Source: Hemicordylus capensis
Taxonomy: Eukaryota > Chordata > Lepidosauria > Squamata > Cordylidae
Assembly: GCF_027244095.1 (NCBI RefSeq)
Contig: NC_069658.1
Span: 51,633,001-51,697,000, forward strand
DNA: 64,000 nucleotides
Direction of reading: 5' to 3'
Below are positions 27,701-42,200 of this stretch, piece after piece (the first letter of the stretch is position 1; every line of letters begins with the position of its first letter). The position numbers and the translations under genes are program-made. A model generated the notes under the pieces. That model was not told the origin of the DNA and did not search any database. It saw only the letters and a program-made list of their open reading frames with translations.

Positions 27701-30700
27701 ACAGTAGCAACCAATTAGCTGGTGAGTTCTTTACGAGTTTTACAAGCTATGTAACAAAACTTGGCCACTTTACCAGAAACCATATCATTAAAATTGGACA
27801 GCAGATAATCTAAATAAAACTCGTCAGTATGACCAGGAAACTCCATTAATAGCGGGGCAATAAAATTTATACAAATATCCTTGTAAAATGTGCAATAAAG
27901 GATGACATGAGCAGTAGTTTCTATATCTCCTGAGCCGCAGGGACAAAGGCGGGCTGAATATGTTAATTTTTTAAACTTCCCCTCTAGAACTGTAGTGGGG
28001 AGTGCATTTAGGTGAGCGAGAGTCAATGCTTTCCTGAATTTTGCTGCTATTAGGCCGTTTAGATATTCTGCAGGCTTTGCATCTGAAGACTGATTGCCTA
28101 TATAGCTCCCTCTCGGCAGCTTTGCTAGTTCAACTTGAAGTTCTATATCCAAGACACGGTGTTTAATAACCCACGTGGCCTGATCATACCCCATCCTGAT
28201 GAGCTCTTCCTGGGGCAGACCATAAGATTGTAACTTAAATTTAAGCACTGCCTTCCATTTCAAGGCATAGCTATCTACAAATATTAGGGAAGCCAAGCCC
28301 ACTTGGGGGAAAAATCAGCTTCAGCCAGAACCTAAAAATGCTCAGCCAGAATCTTGTTTCTAGTCTGTCAACTCCTGCCTCACATCTAAGAACGGTATTG
28401 GAAACACTACAAGGAACCTGGAAAATTGATCTTAAGAATTTGGTTTATACTACTTCCAGAGGGGTGAATTCTCAAATGGGCCTAGTTGGGCACCATATGC
28501 TGTGGATAAACTTTAGCTGTGAAGAGTTTTATAGCAGCTGGGTAAAAAAGAAGGACCTGATAGCACTAGATTGTTGGGCGTTTTGGATTACATAATTGAA
28601 GTGTGCTCATTGGCCTCCACCAGAATGAAAAATGACTCCAAGATATTTAAAAGTTCTCACTTGCTCAATTGTATGGCCGTTCATATGCCAAAAGTTGGAC
28701 TTGGGTAGCTTAGCGAAGACCATCACCTTCATTTTCGGATAGTTGACTTTTAACGCCTCTTCTACACAGTAAGCACTTAATGAAGCAAGCACCTGCTTCA
28801 GTCCAATTGGTGTCTGTGATAGTAAGACCATATCATCTGCGTAAAGCAGAATCGAGAGATGTTTGTTACGATAAGGTCAAAGATAAGGTCAAAGGCTGCT
28901 CTGAGATCAATAAAGGCTGCATATAAAGCAGACCTTGGGCCATGGGTATATTTCTCGACTAAGTGGTGTAGAATATGGGCCTGACCGGCAGTCATATGAA
29001 CAAGCCTAGAGTGTCCCTCCCCACACAACCCCACTTCCCTTCACCTGCTACACTTTATGGCAGAAACACTGATTAGACCTCCTTCCATTAGAGAGAAGAG
29101 AACTGCTGTAAGAAGCAGGTCCACTCTGACCTTGACTGCATGGAGCGAGAGGTGGATTCATCTCATTACCATGATTCTCATTACCATGAGTCAGAGGAAC
29201 ACAGGAAGCTGCCTTATACCAAGTCAGAACATTGATCCATCTAGCTCAGTACTGTCTACACTGATTGTCAACAACTCCCCAAGGTTCCAGGCAGGAGTCT
29301 TTCCCAGCCCTACCTGGAGCTGTCAGGACTTGAACCCAAGTCCTTATGCAGGCAAAGCAGTCGTTCAACCACTGAGCTACAGCCCCATATGGTTTTTACT
29401 GGTGTTGGTTTTTGATGGTTTCCATGGCATACTTATAGATGTATTGATTTATTATGGCATTAGTACATTTTATATTGTTGTCAGTCACCCTGACCAGAGC
29501 AGTCACTTACTCAGGAAACCATCTGGCATGTCCTTCCCACGGATCATCATCTTCCTTCCAGTTCCCTAAACGTCCAGCACAGGCAAAGCACTGCACAATG
29601 TCCTTGCTCCCTGTAAGAAAACAATGAAACAACTCTAATAGTTATTCTCATGTATATCTACATTTTCTTACCAGAATGCTATAGGTGGACTGCAAAATGA
29701 TTACTTCAGTTTTGTGTGAAATGCTGCCCCACCTACAAGCAGTGATAAGTTCACAGATATGCTACTGGATGTAGTTTCCTTAGGACAAGCCAGCACAAGA
29801 GACTCATGGTGTCTTTATGATAAATATCTGTTTTGCATAAACCCAACATAGTAAAAACTAGGGATGTGTAGAACGTTTCGACGGTGAAATGTTTCGACTC
29901 AGAATCGGCCATTTCAAGTGTTTCGAGCTTGAGACAGAACACCCTTTATATAAAGGGCCTGTTTTGAGCACAGAGCAGAATAGTCCCATTTCAATCGAAA
30001 CATCTCACCGTTTTGAGTGCCATTTTGGCATGCCAAACAGACATTTGGGGGTTGACTTTCTGGCACTGGTTTCCAATTGGCTTGTGATCCTCTTGCTTCT
30101 TAGTTGCCTTGTGTTGTCTGTTGGAGATGGAGTTCCAGTGCATCGACCTTTTGCACCAACTATCCTAATGGAGCATTGGGGCATTGGGAGTAGAGGTAGT
30201 TAGTGAGGGGCTCCTTACCTCTCCCTGTTTTACCTCTACTCTATGACCCCTGCCTTGACTCCGTAGGTATTTCCTGTGAGGAGTCAGTCTTCTTCCTTTC
30301 CTCTTAGAGAGTAGATGGAAACATCTCCCTCTCTTCACCTATTTATTATGTAGCCTTTAGACAGGGCTAGGCCTTTCCTATCCAAAATGTACTTCACCAA
30401 TAAGCCTATTTAGTTTAGGTTTACAACAATCTCTATGAGTGTTCTTTAGATAATTACAGCAACAAAACTCTGCACTCTACTCTGTAACTGGAGTGGGTAG
30501 CTTCCTTTGTTGGTGCTTTGAAAAATAATTACAAACTCCAACATTGTCATGAGCAACTATGCCCCCATTAGATCCTATGGGGGTTTGGGGGAAAGGTTAA
30601 AATTTTTAGTTTAGTTGAAACAGCCGATTCGACCGCTGTTACTGATGAAAACTTTTGGCTTTTACACCTACATGCAAGTTTTGGGCGGTATAGAAATATG

Positions 30701-33700
30701 TTAAATAAAATAAATAAATAAAATATGGTATGCAACTTCTACAATATACATCTAATTATTCTAATGATCTAAAAGACTAATTTCTCATTCACATTCATCT
30801 CATTCACATTGAATGTAAATGACAAAAGATTCATAAAAAATCAAGCAATGTGCTGTAGGATTCAGAGTCTTATGGAGCAGAGCTCCTCCAACCACAAACT
30901 TTTCCACTTTCATTTCAATCAGAGGGCCAGTTGTGCAAGCAGAAAAAGATATGTGCGCAGAACTGCCTCCACCACTGAAGTGACTGGGGAAGTCACCTGG
31001 GTTCTAGCAAAGACATGAGCATGTTTAAGACCTACTAGTACTCACTAATATATCGAATTCCAACCTTCATATATCAGTGAGTGGACTGGTGACTAACCTG
31101 TGTAAAAAAATCCTGCTTTGGCCAGAGCTGTTGCGTCAGCATGTGAATCTTGTGGCCAAGTTTTAAATGAATCCAGCCGAACATCTTCATCCTCATAGAT
31201 ATTTATATTAGGTTCTGAATCTTCTTTTGCAACAAAAAACATCACAAAGGTTAGCAAGACCTGAGACATTGGGCCAGTTTGGAGGATAAATCTGAACCAA
31301 TCCCTCCCACACTTAATTAGGGACATATAAATAAAATAAAATAAAATAAATAATGTTAAATAAATAAATCCCCCTTTCCTACAGCACACCATCTCTTAAT
31401 TGCATTTAGGAGGCAGTACAACTTCCCACACGATTAGGAAAAGGGGAACAGCATACTTGGAAGGGAACATGCTCGTGCACATCCCTGATTGTGTGGGGGC
31501 AGAGCCAATGCGCATGCTGTCTGAACATTGTCAATTAGCCACAATGATAGGCAAAAAGATGGCACAGGCCTGTCTCTCCAGCTTTATAAGATAAGTGATC
31601 TAGTGCAAGCAATTGTATGCATTGCAAGAGGTATGGGGAGGACTGAGGTGTGATGCCCCGCCTCATTCCTGAGAGCGCCCACTCCCACCCAATGCTGGGC
31701 ATGCCTCCCAGGGGAATGCTGGGAGTCTGTTGCCCACTAGAAGGAAGAGCCGACCAATTATGAGGGGCTGGCAGAGGAGGAGGGCATACCTCGTAGAAGC
31801 TGCCTAATGACTTCCTAAAGCAGCACAGGGTTGCTTCCGTTTCAGTTGCGCTGGGAGCCTTAAGCTAATGCAACCTCCATTCCCAAGCAATCCAACTCTG
31901 ATCTCATTTAGAGGTGGCTAGAGAAAAGGGTGCCAAATGCTACACTCTACATTTGTACACATTAAATCAGTGGGCTTAAGTATACCAGGCACTGAATCTG
32001 CCTTTGGAAGATGCACTTAACCCAGAAGTAGACCAGAAGCTATCATTTCATTTTTGAAAATAAGATGCATGGTGCCTCAGTCTAGGCTGGGAATATGGTG
32101 TGTAGTGAAGAAAGGGATCAGGAGGGCTAGTACTTTCCTCCCTGCCATTTTTGTCCCAAAATTCGCACCCTGCAAGTATAAATTCACTCCCAAAATGGCA
32201 ATTTTCAGCCAAATTGCAATCCACACCCTCATCTGCACTGAATCAGATATCAGAATAACATAATTTTTATTTCTGTTGAGAGTTATACTAGTTAACTGCC
32301 ATCATCCTGGAACAGGGCAGACTTCTAAAGTTTTCAAATATTTGTGAAAACACGACAAGAATAATGATAAGAACTAAAGACATCTGTGAGCATATGCAAA
32401 TGCTCCTAAGTGCATGGGAAGGCAGCTGCTTTTCCCATCCAGACACAGTTCCTTACATTGGCAGAAGACTGAGTATCATGTCGGCCAAGAGTAATAATAA
32501 TGGCCTACATCCAGACTAGTGTTGTGTTATGCTGTTGTGCTAGCACAACAATGTAACACAGGGACATAGAACTTCCATTCCAGACTAGTGCAAGCAGAAG
32601 ATGTTCACCAGTTCCAGCCTTGAATGTACCTTGGTGAAGATCTTCCAGAGAACATTGCAGAGTGCCACAACTTCATGCAGCTCCACAAACTTAGGTGCAC
32701 ATAACTTCTCTCGTTGCATCAGCACAAACTAGTCTGAATGCCAAACAATAACAACAATACTTTTAGTATGTTATGTAAACACTGTTCTCAACATCTATAT
32801 CAATTTTCAAAACTTTTGGAATTTTAACCTAAAAGGACTGGACTATTATCTCTTTCAGAAGCTATTCAACCACTGGGGGTTCTTCTTCCTTTAGTGTTGT
32901 AGATCATTACAGCACACAGCCACCACTGAAATGCCTTCCATGAACATCACAGTGAATTCTAAACATAGTTTGCGATTTCTAATTTTTTATTGTTTTTAGT
33001 TGCCTTGTAAGAATTTGGTCCTGAAAGCCTGGATATACATCTTGAACACAAATAATTAGTTTCATGATATACCTGTATTGGAAGGTAATAATGTTCCAAA
33101 TGATGCTGCAAAATGCTTTCCCTAAACAAAATATAAAGCTAAAATTAGCACAGTTAATTATGCTATTTAAGACACTTAAATAGATACTTTCTATCTGTGT
33201 TTTTCCATTTCTTTACTTCTTCAGCTGTCTCCATGAACTGCAAGCCCATGCAGGAATCCCACTGCATGTGTGGAATTAAATCTACAGATGCAGAAATGGC
33301 AATGAGGATGGCTTGATCTAAGTAACCATTTCTTATCCTGCTACAGCTTTGCACAGTAAGAAATACTTATCCAAATTGTATAAACAGAAAACAGGGCTGG
33401 TGTGACATCTCACGTCATAACTACACTCTTAGATAACACAACTTGAGCCGCTCACATTACTGACAATTGAAATGTTATTTATTTACTGTGTGTATTTGTT
33501 TATTTAAAAGCAGTAGGAGAGTCCCATTGTTGACGGGGCAAAGTCACTGTGCATTAGAAAAGTTATTTACAGCTTTCTCTCAGCATATTCTGGTGTAAAA
33601 AGTAGAACATTCAACTACTTTATTTATGCAAAATTTGATACCTGTAGAGAATAGGGAAGTGTGATTTTGTGGATTTGTTTGTACAAAATAAAGTCTTCAG

Positions 33701-36700
33701 ACATATAATAGAGGCAGTGTTTTATATATGTAAGAAATTCTTTTATTAATGTGCTTGCTAAAAGGTAGTAAAAGAGGAGTTTGAAATTTGTAGGATGTCA
33801 ACTTCAAACATTATTCATTTTAATGAATAATGACCATATATAGTAAATTTGAATCTGAGAAATCTGCTGCTTCTCTTGGGCATGACATTGTTTTTGAATT
33901 ATTGATCTGATTATTGAGTGTTAAAAATATGTTCAGAATAATAATTAAAATCTGATAATTATATTCAGACTTGACTCAAAAAAAATATCCCTCCCACCGA
34001 AAAAAACTTTCCCCCAGCACATTGTGGTGGGAAAAAGTAGTTCATTCAGCTAATTTCATTGGCAGAATTGTGTATGCAAAATGTGGTATGTATAGGTAAT
34101 CGGAAAGTATGACTTTCTGTCGCACAAACACACTCACTCACAAATTCACAAACAATATCTTCAAAATACATACTAGATCTCTATATCCTGGCCCTCCATC
34201 ACACTGCTGATTGGGCTGTCTTACAATACAATAATTTACAATAAATAAATTACTCATCATTTCTACAGTACAAAATTGAAAATGGATAACTCTCGGACGG
34301 TCAGATGTATTCTGTAGAGATGTGCACGAATCACGATTTGTGCACCAATTTGCAGAGCAGTTGAGACACCTTTAAGAGCAAGGAGAGCAGGTCCATATCT
34401 GCTCCTCTGCCGCTCACCACATCACACGTGCAGCGGCAGCACACATATGGCCTCTGTGCATGCATCCTGATCATTTGTGTGGTCAGCAACCATGCTGACC
34501 ATGCACATGGCCTCCACACATTCAGGGAGGCCATGTCTGCTCTCCCACTGTGCGAGGAGTGCTGGGGAGCACAGTGCCACAGCAGGAAGCTGCAGCAAGC
34601 GGCAGAAGAGCAGGAATGGACCTGCTCTCCTCACTCTTAAAGGTGCCCCAGCTGCCCTGCAAATCAGTGCACAAATCGTGATTCATACACATCCCAAGTA
34701 TTTATTGGCTTTATTGGCCAATATTTCAGTTTAATCATGACTAGAATTAAAAGAATTTTCATACATAATGCTTTAAAATGCCTTTGACTTGCTTTTACAA
34801 TATTTCTTTGGATGGGGTACAAAAGGCACAATTTAATACTAAACTGAACACACATTCTAACCAACATAGGTTTTATATTTCAAATGCAGTTACAAAGATA
34901 CCATGGCCACATTCAAATTTCAGAGATGATAGTGTGATTCCTGAATTGCTGCACAAAATAAACATATTTAATTTTACAACCAAAGTTCATTTGGCAGAAT
35001 TTGCAGAATAAATGTGCAATCAGGTAATTTTAGAAATCTAACTATGATATATAGAAGCTAATATTTCAATAACATAAAGACAAAAGAAGAATACCGTAAT
35101 GCCAACAAATCCAGAATAATTTTGAATATACTCCTTAATTTCCTCTCTGGACTTCTCCTTTTGAAGAAACTCACATCTATAAAATAATAAAGGAATGGTT
35201 ATGGTCAACAGCTTCATATATATTTTTTAACAATTATGAAGATTTCAAGCATTAAAAATGAACTGGGTCTCAGTCTAGGATAGAAAAATGCTTGAAATCT
35301 TTATAGGTATTAGTCATTATTAATGACAATTTATCATCTTCATATATAATTCTCTAAGGCATACCCATGGCTAATCCTGTGCGTGGCACGAGAGTTCACA
35401 AGCAGAAGCACCTGATTGGGCAGTGGGGACTCCATATGCAGATAGGGACGAGGAGCCTGTGAGAGCAGATGCACCATGGTAATTGGGCAGTGAGGATTCC
35501 ATATGCAGATAGTGAAGAGGAGCCTGTGGCACTGTGGTGATTGGGCAGTGGGGATTCCATAGGAACACAGGAAGCTGCCGTATACTGGGTCAGACCATTG
35601 GTCAGCCTAGCTCAGTATTGTCTACACAGACTAGCAGCAGTTTCTGCAAAGTTGCAGGCAGAAATCTCTCTCAGCCCTATCCTGGAGAAGGCAGAGAGGG
35701 AACTTGAAACCTTCTGCTCTTCCCAGAGCGGCTCCATCCTCTGAGGGGAATATCTTGCAGTGCTCACATGTGGTCTCCCCTTCAAATGCAACTAAGGCAG
35801 ACCTGGCTTAGCTAGGGGGACAAGTCATGCTTGCTACCACAAGACCAGCTCTCATATGCAGATAGGGAGGAGGAGCCTGTGATGGTTAAGGCCAGTTGGA
35901 ATGCAACTGTTACTGGTCAGAAGATGTTCTTGATTGTAGAGGAAAGGAATATATATAAAAGGGGAGTGGGCAGGGGTTTGCAAAGAGAGGGGCTGTGAGG
36001 GAGAAAAGACCCCCTTCAGGAGAAGGAGGCTGCCGTTGTGTGGATGAGGAAACAAGATGAACAAGATCTGTTAACTCAGGAAGGGAGAGAGAGGGAGAGA
36101 AAGAGAGAAAGAAACTTTTAAAAAGGGAGAGGAAGAAACACAGAGGGGAAGAGCGGGTGGAGGACAGAGGAGAGAAAAAGAAGGGAGGGGAAGAGAGAAA
36201 GAAGGAAGGGCAAGGGATGGGCCTGAGCCTGACAGCAGGCTGAGGGGAACAAGTGGCCATGGCGGCGGCGGCAGCAAGTAAGGGCCCAGTCAACGACTGC
36301 TGCTGTTTGGGGCTACCAAGGCCCTTGGCGGAGGCAGGCAGGCAGTGGAGGGCAACAGGCAGGTAAGGGATGGGCCTAGGCCCGGACTTCTCAGTGGCCT
36401 GAGGGGAACAAGCGGCCATTGTGGTGGTGGCAGCAGCAAGAAAGGGCCCAGTCAACCACTGCTGCTGCAGCTGCTCCTGTGGGGAGGAGCAGGAGTGGGG
36501 CTTGGGTCAGTGTGGGGAGGTCTCTGGGGATAGGGGGCTGCAATGTGGCCAATAAGCACCAGCAAGGCTGCAGCCATGACCAAGAAAAGTGAGGGGGATG
36601 GAGGAAAGGGATGGAGGAGTGACCAAGAGAAGTGAGGGGGATGGAAGCAGGAGGAGCAGGAGTGTGGCTCAGGTGAGGGTGGAGAGATATCTAAGGTGAG

Positions 36701-37987
36701 GGGGGCTGTAAGTGAGGGGAGCAATCAAGTACTAGAGCACAGATACTCTGCGCGGGTTAAGCTAGTTTATTTTATTTCAATAATAGTATTAATCAATGAA
36801 GTGCTTATAACGAGTGACTATAAATCATTGTTGACCTGCAGAAATATTAATTCATAGCTCATAAGATCAGTAGCCTTGAGAAGAAATAGATGCAATTTAT
36901 TGCATTATTTTACTCAAGATAGGCATGGCTTTTAAACAAGGAGAGATAGTTCATGCATGTCTCCTACCCAACAGACTCTGGAGCTATCCAGGCACTGAGA
37001 TTCAAATGATACTCTTTCCTTCCCTGTATCTGGCCAAAGGTGGCTGTTTGACAGCTGCCTGCTGCAGCCCTGTCCAGCTATTCAAAGAGAATGCCATCAA
37101 ATACACTTACAGGGCTGGACATGTGTAGGAAGTCCCACACCAGCCCATCACTCTCTCCCATCCCACCCTTCACTCTCAGAGCAGCCTTTATCTGAAGAGA
37201 TGAATGCTGTTTCCATGATCAGAAGTCTGGGGCATCCCAGGCAGTGTTCCCTCTAACAGGGATTCCCAGATGTTGTTGACTAGAACCATAATCTTCAAGC
37301 AAAAGCCATTGCAGCTGGGGATTCTGGGAGTTGTAGTCAACAACATCTGGAAATCCCTGTTAGAGGGAACACTGGTCCCAGGCTCCTGACCACGAAAAGA
37401 GAGGAACTCACACTTACAGTAGTTGTCTCTTCAAACAAACGCAGCTCTGAGCACAAAGGGCAGGTTGGAAGAGTGAGCAATGGGTTGCGAGTGGGTCTTC
37501 TGACCTGCTTCCAACCCCATAAGCATGTTGGCTGATGCTTCCAGGTGTGTTCTCACTACAGCCAATTTCCCACCGAGGTCAGTTTGATGTCTTTGGAAGC
37601 TCCCCACACACAAACTGTGCGTTTCCTGCTGGATTTCACCTCATACTGGTTTATATCTGTGTTTTTAAAATGCTGGTTTTCAGTGATGTTTCTTGGAAAA
37701 TCCACTGCAAAGTGCTGACATCAGTCTTTACATTTACATGATAAGAGCAAGTCACACCTATGGAATGCAAAAGCAAAGCTGCCTTGCCTTGGACCTGAGG
37801 GAAAGAGTTGAAAACCCTGTTTTCAGGCTTTCTGTCTTTGAATGCTTTTGTAGGGGAGAGATCTGGGAAGAGTTTCTTCAGTCTTTTTAGAAAATGAGCG
37901 TTTCCTTGCATGCCATCCAAGCTGGGATGGGGCTACAAAAGCAGAGGTGATGCTGCAGGAGGGCTGGCTGACACATGCTGGGTGTGT

Positions 37988-38027
<40 letters not shown>

Positions 38028-39217
38028 TGGGGTTGTGGCAGGGCAGCGGTGAGGAGATAGAAAGCCAAGGCTGCTGGCTAACAGGCCGATTGATCCACAA
38101 ACCAATTAAGCAGAAGTGTGTGTGTGTGTGTGTATGGACTTCAACAGAGCAATATCACAGAGGGTGCTTTAATTACTAAACCTTTGGGGGAAAGGGAAGT
38201 ATGGTGTCCCGCTTCCTCTAGGAAGCCATTGGCTACAAGGAAAACATAGAATTGAGCTTTGTGTGAACCTACACAAAAGAAAACTCTCAGTAGAGAGGGG
38301 AGAGGCTGCAAATCATCCCCAATTAGACCTGAATTGATTTGAAGGCTAATCAAATTGCACACCCCTAATTATTAGTCTCTTCATTGTGGTACATTGGTGA
38401 TCTGTGTCTTTTTGAAGAGCATCTTCCTATCTGTCTGATTGTGTATTACATCTATAGGGTGAGGTTATGGGTCAATTGGCTGTCACTGCATGTCAATTAA
38501 TGCAATCAGTGCATAGTTATACAGCCTTATGTCGAATCAGACCCTGGCCAATCTATCTCAGTATTGTCTACTCCACACTGACTGGCAGTGGCTTGTTACC
38601 AGATTTGCATGGTAGCTACAACCCTTTGTGACTATGCTTTGGCTTAATGTGGGGAATGTAACTCAATTTAGTTCAAACCTGCATACAACCAAATTACAAA
38701 TTAAGGTACCAGGAAAGCTGACCTTGGATAGAAAGGATACACTTGTGTTAGAGCACTCAGAAATGCCCAGTAAAGCTTACAGACATGTTTCTTATAAGCA
38801 GTCAGATTGCCAAGGAGAGAAGCCAAAGTCACGAAAGATAAAGACCTCAGGAAGGAACTTAATAGGGAATTTCAGAAAGCTGTTAGAAGAGACAAGGAGC
38901 AGTACTACAATAACATCTGTAAAGACACTGAGGATGGAAACAGATGTGGAAAAAGAAGAAAGGTTTTCCAAAAGATTTCTGAACTCAGATGGAGGTTCCA
39001 ACTTTGAATTGGTATGTTAAGGGATGCCAAACAACAGATAGTAACTGATTCAGAGAAGATCAAACAGAGATGAAAGGAGTATACTAAAAATCTGTACAGC
39101 AGGAACATCAGCATCCAAGATACTCTAGAAGATATTTCCTACTTGCAAGAACCTCTAGTACGGGAAGATGAAGTTAGATCAGCCCTCTAGTCATTACTAA
39201 GTCAGAAGGCTATAGGA

Positions 39218-39258
<41 letters not shown>

Positions 39259-42200
39259 ATTTATAGCCCGCTCTTCCTCCAAGGAGCCCAGATCGGTGTA
39301 CTACATACTTGAGTTTCTCTTTCACAACAACCCTGTGAAGAAGGTTAGGCTGAGAGAGAAGTGACTGGCCCAGAGTCACCCAGCTAGTTTCATGGCTGAA
39401 TGGGGATTTGAACTCGGCTCTCCCCGGTCCTAGTCCAGCACTCTAACCACTACACCATGCTGGCTCTTGATGGAATAGCTACAGAAATATGGCAGGCAGC
39501 AGCAGAAGAATCAGTCAAGGCTCTAACCAAACTATGCCAGCAAATTTGGAGAATGACACAGTGCCCAACAGATTGGAAGAGGTCAGTCTACATACCCATA
39601 CCAAAGAAAGGAGACTTAACAGATTGTGCAAACCATTGCACAATACCCTTACTTTCACATGCTAGAAAAATAATGCTCAGAATCATCCAATGCAGATTAG
39701 AGCTCTACGTGGAATGGGAAATGATGGATGTTTAAGCTGGTTTCAGAAAAGGCCGCAGAATAAGAGACATCATTGCTGATGCACGCTGGATAATTGAGAA
39801 AGCCAAAGAATACCAGAAAGGTCAATATGTGCTTTATTGACTACAGAAAAGCCTTTGATTACATTGATAATGTCAAATTGTGGAATATACTTAAGAAAAT
39901 GGGCATCCCAGAACATCTCATTGTTCTCGTGAGAAACCTATACACAGGACAGGAAGCCACAGTCCAGACGGAACATGGTGAAACAGACTGGTTCCAGATC
40001 GGCAAAGAAGTAAGACAAGGCTGTCTACTTTCTCCTTATTTATTCAAATTATATGCTGAACATATACTGAGAGAAGCTGGATTGGAAGGAAATGAGTGTG
40101 GTTTTAAAGTTGGAGGAAGAAACATCAATAACCTGCACTAGGCTGATGACACCACTCTGATAACTGAGAATGTGGATGATCTGCAAGCTCTAGTCATGAA
40201 AGTCAAGGAGCACCATGAAAAATGGGACTACGACTAAATATAAAGAAGACTAAACTAATAACAACCGGTACAGCAACCAGTCTCAGAATTGATAATGAAG
40301 TCACTGAAGTGGTGGATAGCTTCTGCCTTTTAGGATCGACCATCAACAGTAAAGGATCCAGCTGTCACTAAATATGCTGTAGACTAGCACTTGGTAGGTT
40401 GCAATGAAAACCTTGGAAAGGATATTTGATATGGAAAGGATAATTGATATGTGATATGTCTATATGTCCAATTGGGACCTTATGCAAACTTTGATATGCT
40501 TGAAAGAATTCAATCCGGTTTCTTGAGAGCTATCTTTGGGACTACAAGATGCACCGCAAATGTAATACTGCGTATGGAGGCCGGCCTCATAAAGATTGAA
40601 TCTCGTGCCTGGCTATTAATCATTTACTTTTGGTTGAGAGTCCACCTACGCCCGGTGGGCCTAATTCCTCAGTTTCTATCGTTAAACCCACAACCGCAGT
40701 GGTGCACTGTAGTTAGTAAAAAGCTTGCTGCTCTAGGAATAGACCCTGAACAACTGCTAGAGTTAGACTTGTCAAATGCTAAAAGAATAGTAAAACAGCG
40801 TTTGACTGATATTGAATTGCAAAATAACTGGGCCTCTTTGACAGAATTCTATAAAGGAGTAAGAACTAGATGGGATCTTTCACCAGCAAATTATTTGTCC
40901 CATATTACACTCAGAAAATTCCAGTGCGCATTTACAAGGGCAAGAACAAATTCTTTTCCCTCTGCATTATTAGCCGGGAGATAGAGTGGTGTTCCCTTGG
41001 AAGAACGCTACTGCAGATGCAGCAGTGGGGAAATAGAATCTATTGAGCATATTCTATTATCCTGTAAATTACATAGGCAACCAAGGGAGCACTTAATTTT
41101 ACCTCTGGTCTGTAAACAGACAGATCAATCTGCTGAACAACTTGTTAAATTCTTACTCTCTGATGAAAATGTTTTTAATTTTAACTCTGTAGCCAAATTT
41201 TGTTATATTGCTTTTAAGATGTATAATGAGAACCTATAGAGGTTTTTTTAATAAATTGTTCTGCTATTTGTATGCATGGATTGTTTGGTCTAGGACCGTA
41301 AATAAAACTTGACTTGACTTGACTATACCTACAAAGATTAGAATCATTCAGACAATGGTTTCTCCTGTGAAATTATGGATGCGAAAACTGGACTTTGAAG
41401 AAGCAAGATAGAAAAAGTATTGATGCTTTTGAACAGGCATCCCCAAACTGCGGCCCTCCAGATGTTGCTGAACTACAACTTCCAGCATACCCAGCCACAA
41501 AAAATTGTGTCTAGGGAAGCTGGGAGTTGTAGTTCAGCAACATCTGGAGGGCCGCAGTTTGGGGATCCCTGCTTTTGAACTTTGTGCTGGAGAAGACTTT
41601 TGAGGATACTGTGGACAGCCAGGAAAACAAACAAATGGATCATAGAACAAATCAATCCAGAATTTTCACTTGAGGCACAAATGACTAGGCTCAAAGTATC
41701 ATACTTTGGACACATTATGCGAAAACCCAACTCCCTTGAGAAGTCCATAATGCTGTGAAAAGTAGAAGGAAAGAGGAGAAGCGGACGACCAACAGCAAGG
41801 TGGATGGACTCAATTACAACAGCAATGAATGAACCACTGATATACCTTAAAGGCCAAGTTGAAGATAGACCATCCTGGAGAGAATCTATTCATGTGATCA
41901 CTAAGAGTCGACACCGACTTAATGGCACTTAATCAATCAATCAATAGTAGGTATATATGTTAACAAAAATGTGTGTGTGAGTGAAAGTGTCTGCATGAGT
42001 GAGGAATGTGTGATATTAATTGCATATGAGTGAGAGAAAGGATGTGCTGAGAATGTTTTGTTTAGCACCATGTCCTTACAGTTCTGCAGCAAAAGCATGG
42101 GGGAGGGGTGGAGAAGGTGAGGGACTTGGGTACCCATCTTTGCTTCTTATCCCAGTGCCTACCTCCAGTCTGCTGCTGTGAGTGGATATGATTGTGACTT

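Larger units (their letters stand above)
35337..36765 (+). mobile_element. Helitron-like non-autonomous element
   Basis: The 3' terminus shows the Helitron signature: an imperfect hairpin GCACAGA-TAC-TCTGCGC (36737-36753), then GGGTTAAGCTAG and a following T. The proposed 5' end is A/TCTTCATATATAATTCTC at 35337; it is less certain. The interior has tandem repeats, a later SINE, a purine-rich tract and GC-rich duplications. No Rep/helicase is encoded. It interrupts the intron between exons 2 and 3 of gene 1. Confidence 0.6.
38735..41946 (+). mobile_element. BovB-type RTE LINE with three later insertions
   Basis: Pieces in BovB order: [18 protein letters not shown] near 38870; [19 protein letters not shown] and [14 protein letters not shown] (39530-39630); RT core [18 protein letters not shown] (39825-39880) and [19 protein letters not shown] (39990-40050); ADDTTL near 40145; and the C-terminus at 41590-41900 with SLEKSIML and [13 protein letters not shown]. 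The 3' end is GGCACTTAATCAATCAATCA. Several stops and frame breaks make it dead. A SINE, another LINE and a hAT MITE interrupt it. Confidence 0.9.

Noticed and set aside
29194-29386. Functional tRNA gene
   Set aside because: Box A and box B are present but no acceptor stem or cloverleaf closes, and the sequence continues into a SINE body.
35910-36724. Pro/Ser-rich minus-strand open frames
   Set aside because: Produced by the purine-rich tract and duplicated GC-rich block of the Helitron-like element; no domain is recognisable.
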